Shown one piece after another: positions 57,788-64,000 of a stretch of DNA of 64,000 nucleotides (the stretch's first letter is position 1; every line of letters starts with the position of its first letter). This stretch comes from Xestospongia muta (taxonomy: Eukaryota > Porifera > Demospongiae > Haplosclerida > Petrosiidae). Both the position numbers and the translations under genes were made by a program. Location: positions 10,597,461 to 10,661,460 of the forward strand of contig OY848919.1 in the NCBI GenBank assembly GCA_963693285.1, given 5' to 3'. The notes under the pieces are model-generated. The model was not told where the DNA came from and searched no databases. It was given only the letters and a program-made list of their open reading frames with translations.

Positions 57788-58970
57788 ATACTTACATCAG
57801 ACCCGTGTGAATGTAGCATGTAGTATGCTGAGTCATCAAATATCAAAAATAGTTCACTTTTATTAAAGATAAGTTATACGACAACAACTATAGCAATTTA
57901 TCTTTCTACATTGTTTTAAGTATAGTCTTCGGTAGAAAGCATGCATCTAAATAAATACATAATTGTTAAAAACCAAATTTACGTTTTGGTGACACTTCAG
58001 CAACACATCATGTATGTATCACACTAAAACAATGTAGCAATAATTTTTTGGTTGAATATTAATAATAACTTATTGCATCAACTTTAATAATGAACACCAA
58101 ATTGCTGATTATCAAGTATATTATTAGTAAGACGAGTTTGTAACCTTCATTTGTTCTTTAAGTTGTCACAGTAACAAGAGAGCTTAATAAAGTCAACAAG
58201 ATATCTTGTAGAGTGTTCTGTGTAGATTTATAATACTGAAGTAAACATGATCCATTGAAACGTTTAAAGCAATGGTTTGAGTAACAATAATACATCTATT
58301 TAACTGTACCTGTAGTTTATAAACACAAGCATTGTCTCTTTATTGCATGTAATCTTCCCTCTCTTTGTTTTCTACTCAGCATATATGCAGTTATAATAAA
58401 ACACCTTTTTATATTATCATTTAACTCAGTACAAGCTTTAAAAGCTATTGGCACGTATGAAACAACAATATCAATAACAAACATTGATATATAATGTAAA
58501 TTTTAAAAAAAGATCATGAAAGTGAGCAGATACATATTACCTCTTCCAGCACCAGTCGTCAACAAGATATCTTTCAGTATTTGATTAATCCAAAATGTTC
58601 TATAAAGTTTTGTAATACTGAGCTAAAGAGGATCAATTAAAATAACATGTATGAACATCATTTTGATATCTTTATATAATAATTTACAGTGTAGCAATAA
58701 TTTTTGAAAATATCCTTCAAATTGATGTACTAATTGACTTGCGAATATAGTTTACCATGACAAAATTGTACCTGCAACACCTCATGCTTACACCAGTAAT
58801 TATTACCCTGTAAAAATTTAGAGTCTATTCCTGTCGATGTAATAAGTATAGACGTTGCAGAATTATATTAGTAAATAGTATATCATGCATCAAGCCAAAA
58901 GAACAACCGTTTTAGCAAAATATTGAAAATTAAAGTTGATAATTATTATGCACTGTTTCATTTCTATTTT
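57788..58970. other. Flank between gene F and the decayed unit
   Basis: Noncoding copy of the E flank without its 320-bp insertion. No gene is seen. Confidence 0.6.
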
Positions 58971-59115
58971 TTAACAGAAACAGATACCCTAACAAATATG
59001 GTAAGATAAATAGAAGCAATGATGAGAAAAGCCACAATCCAAGTCAATGTTGAAATAAAAAGCCATGCAGACATACGAGAGAGCAGTATTCGCTTTTATA
59101 GACATCATCTGACTA
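58971..59115 (-). pseudogene. Decayed CD225 last exon
   Basis: On the minus strand it reads an eroded SHDAYKRG..TALSYVCMAFYFNI, then TWIVAFLIIASIYLTIFVR after a deletion. It directly precedes Rh-derived sequence, an arrangement repeated at 62765-63000. Confidence 0.75.
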
Positions 59116-59174
59116 TGAAGAAATTGAATGTCAAACATGTCACTTGCATTTATTTAAAAAAAATATTTTTAAAC

Positions 59175-59490
59175 CAACTCTTTGATGATAAACCCTATTA
59201 GAAGGTTAATATGATTACATGGGATTATGATGAAACACTATAACAGGATAATAATGTTTAATTAATTAATTAATTGATAATTCAGATGATGATTTAATGT
59301 TATGGTATAATAGTTACACTTTGTTTCCTTAGACTCCTGATGATGCTTCATCAAATAAAACGATGATCATTTATGCCCATAAATTATTCAATGTCTCAGA
59401 AATTTAAAGAGAGTTCAAAAGTGCAGAGAGGAGTTTGAAATGGAAAAAGGGAGGTGAGATGACATGTAGGACCAGTTACTTATGTCAATG
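59175..59490 (+). pseudogene. Eroded Rh exons 8-9
   Basis: 59178-59210 matches LFDDNPYWK with its splice donor region (TGG is TAG here), and 59330-59360 matches the start of the last exon (PDDA) after an AG. The rest of the tail is very eroded. Confidence 0.7.
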
Positions 59491-59889
59491 AAGATGAAAG
59501 TTTATAGAATTGTAATGTTAAAACAATAGCTTTCAATAACAATAATACATCTATTGAACTGAACTAAACACAAGCTTTGTCTCTTTATTGTAATCTTGCC
59601 TCTCTTTCTTCTTTATTCAGTATTTATGCAGTTATAATGAAATACCTTTTATATAATCATTCAACTCAGTACAAAAGCAGCTTTAAAAGCTATTAGTGCG
59701 TGTGAAACAACAACAACATTAAGAAACTTTGATATAATGTAAATATTAAAACAAAAAGATTAGTGAGCAGGTACATATTACCTCTTTCAGCAGTAGAAGT
59801 TTAGGCCTACAAGTAGACAAATATCATTAGCTTAATAAATGTCAACAAGATATTTTTCAGTATATGATAATGAGACTCTGTGTAACTTT

Positions 59890-60330
59890 TTATAGGAGCA
59901 ATTGTAGGTTGTTGTCCCATTTCCAATGCTTACATGATGAGTGCCCTTTGATGATAACCGCATTTGGAAGGTAATTATTACTACATAGGGATAAAACCTA
60001 ATAGGATTATAGATGCAAACTATTTTAATTAAAAACGTTGGTGGATAATTTACTGAATAATTAAAATGTGAATTTTATGTAATAGATATGTTTCATTAAT
60101 TCAGCTTCCTGATGATGTTAAAAATTATTTGCCAGTACCAATTGAAGAACCAAACATTTAGGCATACCTGTGGGCCATTGAGTTATGTGCTAGTACTATC
60201 TCAAAGAAGATAGGAAAAAAGAAATCTCACATGTATAGAGATGAAGAAGATGTTAATAAAGAAGAAGAGGATGGTAATGAACACAGAGATGTGAATGAAG
60301 ATAAAATAATATATATAACATATATATGGT
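59890..60330 (+). pseudogene. Second eroded Rh exon 8-9 pair
   Basis: 59897-59972 matches the exon [21 protein letters not shown] with indels and a retained GTAAT donor. 60107-60310 begins LPDDVKNYLPVPIEEPN, then has a stop and an acidic tail remnant. The intron position between them is kept, so this came from genomic DNA, not from a processed transcript. Confidence 0.85.
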
Positions 60331-60579
60331 TTTGAGTGACAAATTACATATATTTAGCTGGTATTGATGCTGAATGATGATTACAACAATTAAAGGAGGA
60401 AATTTCTTTATATATCAACATTGATTAGAAATATATTATTTAGTTTAAGTAATTGAAGATACTCACATCAATGCCTTTCGACTTTACAATATTGCAAGCT
60501 TACTGTAAATTTCCATTAAGAATATGTGTGGTGTGTAATACTGTGAATACTTAGTTCATCAAAAATGATAAAGGTGCAC

Positions 60580-60612
60580 TTACAGGTTGAGTACATTGTG
60601 GATAAACATATA
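60580..60612 (-). pseudogene. CD225 second-exon remnant
   Basis: Minus strand ...tatccacaatgtactcaacct followed by GTAAG resembles the exon encoding PSTQP, as at 53308-53330. Confidence 0.4.
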
Positions 60613-60916
60613 CTAAGCAGAAATAAAAAAGTAACAAAATAATTTACAAAGTAGCAATAATTTTGGAAAATATTCTTCAAATTGATGTACTAATTGACTT
60701 GAGAATATGGGCTTGCCATGACAAATTTGTATCTGCAGTTTTGTTCACAGACTGCCACACCCCATGTTTACACCAGTAATTATTACTTTGTGTAAATATA
60801 AAATCTATTCTTATTGATGTAATAGGTATAAACGTTGAGAAATTATTTTAGTAAATAGTATATAATGCAACAAGACAAAATAACAAACGTTTTAGAAAAA
60901 TATTGAAAAATAAAAA

Positions 60917-62229
60917 TTAGTAGTTACTATTCACAGCTTGTTTAACAAATGCGGTAACACATATAGAAGCAATGATGAGAACACCAACAATCCAAGACAA
61001 TATAGCAGCAATGTTGAAATAAAGGGCCATGCGGGCATATGTGCGAGCAGTATTAACATGACCTCGTTTATAGGCATCATGGGACTATTAAAAAGCAAAA
61101 TTCAATAAGATAATAACAAGTGTAGACACATTTTATATTATGCATTATAAAGCAACGTACCATAGAGGATAAGACGACGGCAGGAACTGTGCATATAAGA
61201 CTGAATGCTCCACATAGTATACACAGTAATGTGAGTGTAATAGACATAGTCAAGTAATGGTCAACAAAAGGACGAGATGTTGTAGTTGTAGCAAAAGGTT
61301 GCTCCTGGATTACAGTTATATTGTCATAGGTATGTTGATTATCATCTATTGTGATGTAGTAAAGATCATTTTATGATTATGTTTATAGGATACCATTGAA
61401 ATTTTGTGGTACTGGATAATATCCACCTTTGGTTGGAGGAGGTAGAAATCCCTATATAAATATGATATTTGGTTTAACAACACTAACTATTAATATATCC
61501 TCACATGTAATATACTCACATATATTATTTATACACACACAAATGCGCATGTTTATATTTCATATTACTTACAGATGTTGTTGATGATGGATTAGCAATA
61601 CCTGAGGAAAAAAGACGAAGGACTTAATTTTCAGTAAGTACATGCACTTTTTTCTTGTTATTATAATTATGTATATTCTATATACTTGGTGATATTCAAT
61701 TTTAATAGTGGTATGCATGGTATTTATGGAATGTATGAATAATATTTACTGTGAAAACTGATTGTTGATTTAACCATTCAACACATTGTTATACAGAATG
61801 TATGATGCAAAGTGTTTTCAAAATGTTATAACTACTAATGAATTATAGAATAGATTTTTTAAAAAACAATTCATAGGGCAATCAATAGTAATGAAAAGCG
61901 TATTACGTTTGCTTTCAGTTTGTTACATACAATTTGTACAACTATATATTGGTTAATTCAACCAATTAGTTTTATAGTGTATTAATGAAGTCTTATATGT
62001 AAGTTGCACCCAAAGCATAATAACACTTTCTTATATAAAGTCTTTATACTACATACTTTCGTTTATTATGTAGGCAGTCCCATGAGCCAGACACAACCCC
62101 TATGGTGAACGAGTGACTATCACATAGGTGGGTCTGGCTCGAGATACTATATTAATAGTATGGGTTGATTAAAGCATATTTAACTATTGGACATTATATA
62201 TATAGCTTGAATAATTACTTACCTTCCAT
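60917..62229 (-). CDS. CD225/dispanin-like (IFITM-type) membrane protein, gene G
   Basis: Exons 62229-62223 (ATGGAAG), 61601-61573, 61451-61394, 61345-61161 and 61084-60917; 148 residues with consistent phases. Here the third intron has a normal GT donor (AATG|GTATCC). N-terminus MEGIANPSSTTS, then GGYYPVPQNFN. CD225 region: VDHYLTMSITLTLLCILCGAFSLICTVPA, loop SHDAYKRGH, then ALYFNIAAILSWIVGVLIIASICV. It ends KQAVNSNY. The most diverged of the E-F-G trio. Function unknown; likely a two-span membrane protein. Confidence 0.8.
62060..62205. mobile_element. About 140-bp hairpin element in intron 1 of gene G
   Basis: Same insertion as 57500-57645, with the agccagac/gtctggct foldback. Confidence 0.65.
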
Positions 62230-62337
62230 TAAAGCTGTTGTGAGAATAACAAGATGGAAGATTAGTCTCAAATTTATTATGGATCAGTAAATGCCCGACA
62301 ACACGTAATTTGTAAACGCAGCAATTTTATACAGACA

Positions 62338-62347
62338 GCCACGCCCC
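62338..62347 (-). promoter_or_regulatory. GC-rich motif upstream of CD225 gene G
   Basis: GCCACGCCCC, 109 bp upstream of the ATG. Confidence 0.35.
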
Positions 62348-62764
62348 ATACTTACATCAGACCCTGTGTAAATATAGCATGTAGTATGCAGAGTCATCCA
62401 ATATCCAAAATAGTTTACTTTTATTAATGATAGGTTATACCACAACAACTATAGCAATTTATCTTTCTACATTGTTTTGAGTATAAACTTTGGTAGAAAG
62501 CATGCATCTAAATAAATACACAATAGTTAAAAATCAAATTTACGTTTTGGTGACACTCCAGCAACACATCAAGTATGTATCACACTAAAACAATGTAACA
62601 ATAATTTTTTGTTGAATATTAATAATAACTTATTGCATCAACATTAATAATGAACACCAAATTGCTGATTATCAAGTTATTAGTAAGACGAGTTTGTAAC
62701 CTTCACTTTGTTCTTTAAGTTGTCACAGTAACAAGAGAGCTTAATAAAGTGAACAAGATATCTT

Positions 62765-63060
62765 GAAATAAAGGGCCATGCAGCCATATGAGAGAGCAGT
62801 ATTAACATCACCTCTTTTATAGGCATGACAGGACTATGAAAAAATCGAATGTCAAACGTGTCACTTGCATTTATTAAAAGATTTATTTTTAAACCAACTC
62901 TTTGATGATAAACCCTATTGGAAGATTAATATGATGATTACATGGGATTATGATGAAACACTATAACAGGATAATAGAGTTTAATTAATTAATTAATAGA
63001 TAATTCAGATGATGATTAAAATGTTATTGTATAATAGTTACACTTTATATACACATAATA
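62765..63060. pseudogene. Fused CD225-exon and Rh-exon-8 remnants
   Basis: 62765-62840 is a minus-strand remnant of the CD225 last exon. 62885-62925 is a plus-strand remnant of the Rh exon LFDDNPYWK. The order and spacing repeat 59000-59280, so a broken chimeric segment was itself duplicated. Confidence 0.75.
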
Positions 63061-63109
63061 GTTGTACAAAAACATTTGAAGCTTTAATATAACAATCTTA
63101 GTATATTGC

Positions 63110-64000
63110 AAGTAACTCTACCTTTAACAGTCGTACTAAACATGATCAGTGCTTGTGTCAGCATTTCAAACCTATAAAATAATCATAAAAATTAAAAAAT
63201 TAGTATTAACAAATACTAAGACCATTTTACAGACTAATGTTTAATTACAGCTCACAATAGTAGCAAAAAAATGGCAGGAATATCATAAACAAGCAACATC
63301 TATCCTTGACATATGATACAAAGTGCATTAACTTTATGTAATGGTGCATGGTTCAAGAGCAATCTTCCATAGTGTTTACTATATCTTTCATCCATTTAGT
63401 GCTTGCATATCTATAAAAAAAGTATAACAGTAATGTTATATAACACACACAAAGTAAACTCAAAAAGTTATTGTGAAGTCTTTTAAATTGTATAACTGTT
63501 TAGCATAAGAAGCAGAAACAAGAAAAGTTTGCAAAATAATGTACATTTGTGCTGTTGTAGTACTGGATAATAACCACCTCCAAATGAATGCAGTTGATTT
63601 AGAAAGCAATAAAAGTTACATGAAATTTGCAAGCAGTAATGAATATATTTATAAATTAATAGCAACAATAACAACAACAACAACAATAATAATAATAATA
63701 ATAATAATAACAATGAATATATTTATAAATATATATATATATATTTATTTAAAAAACTGTTAAGGGCACAAACAAACATTAATTCTACTATAGAGAAAAT
63801 ATCTTATATTTTGTTAATGGTGGAGATAATGTGTATGGAAGTCATATGTTAGCACATAACTATAATTGTAGATTACATAACAGCTTAGTATCTTAATTGC
63901 CTATAACTACCAGTTAACATTAATCATAGCCTCTCATGTTAAGAAAGTAACTATGAATGACATTATAAGGGTCAAATTAACATCATCATTGCAACACTAT
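63110..64000 (-). pseudogene. Decayed CD225 gene running off the window
   Basis: 63255-63345 on the minus strand matches ALCIIC..VYDIPAI of the fifth exon, 63545-63600 resembles the GGGYYPVLQQ exon, and 63770-64000 is the intron-1 type sequence. Stops are present. A (TTA)n/(TAA)n run at 63670-63715 creates a poly-Leu open frame that is not a gene. Confidence 0.7.

Larger units (their letters stand above)
53390..62900. repeat. Tandem array of CD225 duplication units (E, F, decayed, G)
   Basis: Units begin with aaaat.ttcttcaaattg at about 53395, 56112, 58705 and 60665. The first, second and fourth carry genes E, F and G; the third carries only eroded CD225 and Rh pieces. Units E and F are very similar and G is more diverged. 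Confidence 0.85.

Noticed and set aside
63483..63713. Poly-Leu open frame on the minus strand
   Set aside because: It is created by a TAA/TTA trinucleotide run and flanked by decayed CD225 sequence.

Overview
The window is animal nuclear DNA: AT-rich, with short GT-AG introns, spliced genes, a Ty3/gypsy retrotransposon, a pogo-type DNA transposon and several short inverted-repeat elements. Tandem CD225/dispanin-like genes, an Rh ammonium channel and an expanded intronless transporter family suggest an invertebrate, most like a demosponge (Amphimedon-like). That placement is an inference from gene content, not a database match.

Left part (1-32.4 kb): a cluster of intronless POT/SLC15-like transporter genes. 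Intact copies lie at 13842-15377 (-), 22091-23602 (+), 28881-30389 (+) and 30705-32330 (-). A 5'-truncated copy (17365-18589, -), a decayed copy split by a MITE (18788-19963, +), a copy with a nonsense codon and a 3' deletion (26407-27768, +) and at least eight antisense fragments surround them. The flanks are mosaics of segmental duplications. Two mobile elements sit in one duplicated flank: a complete-looking 4.9 kb pogo/Tigger element (2989-7934) and a 5'-truncated, stop-riddled gypsy element (8104-12034).

The pogo element is the most unusual object here. Read as a spliced minus-strand gene, its transposase (psq HTH, CENP-B-like HTH, DDE_1) continues through small phase-1 exons, then a 16-copy array of 102-bp units each holding one 60- to 63-nt exon and (between copies) a 42-bp intron, and ends in an ING-type PHD finger. 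Every splice phase agrees and the model gives 1007 codons before the stop. Its third catalytic Asp is His.

Right part (33-64 kb): seven spliced minus-strand CD225 (IFITM/dispanin-like) genes A-G, each beginning with a 7-nt coding exon (ATG + GNA + G), in two recent duplication sets (A/B and E/F/G) plus C and D. Decayed CD225 copies lie between them. A 9-exon Rh-type ammonium channel gene (48.7-51.9 kb, +) interrupts the array; it has a private 24-bp-repeat-encoded acidic tail and a tandem-repeat upstream region. Decayed copies of its last two exons are scattered through the E/F/G repeats. Genes B, C and D carry a CACGTG E-box 119-128 bp upstream of their start codons. No tRNA, rRNA or CRISPR was seen.
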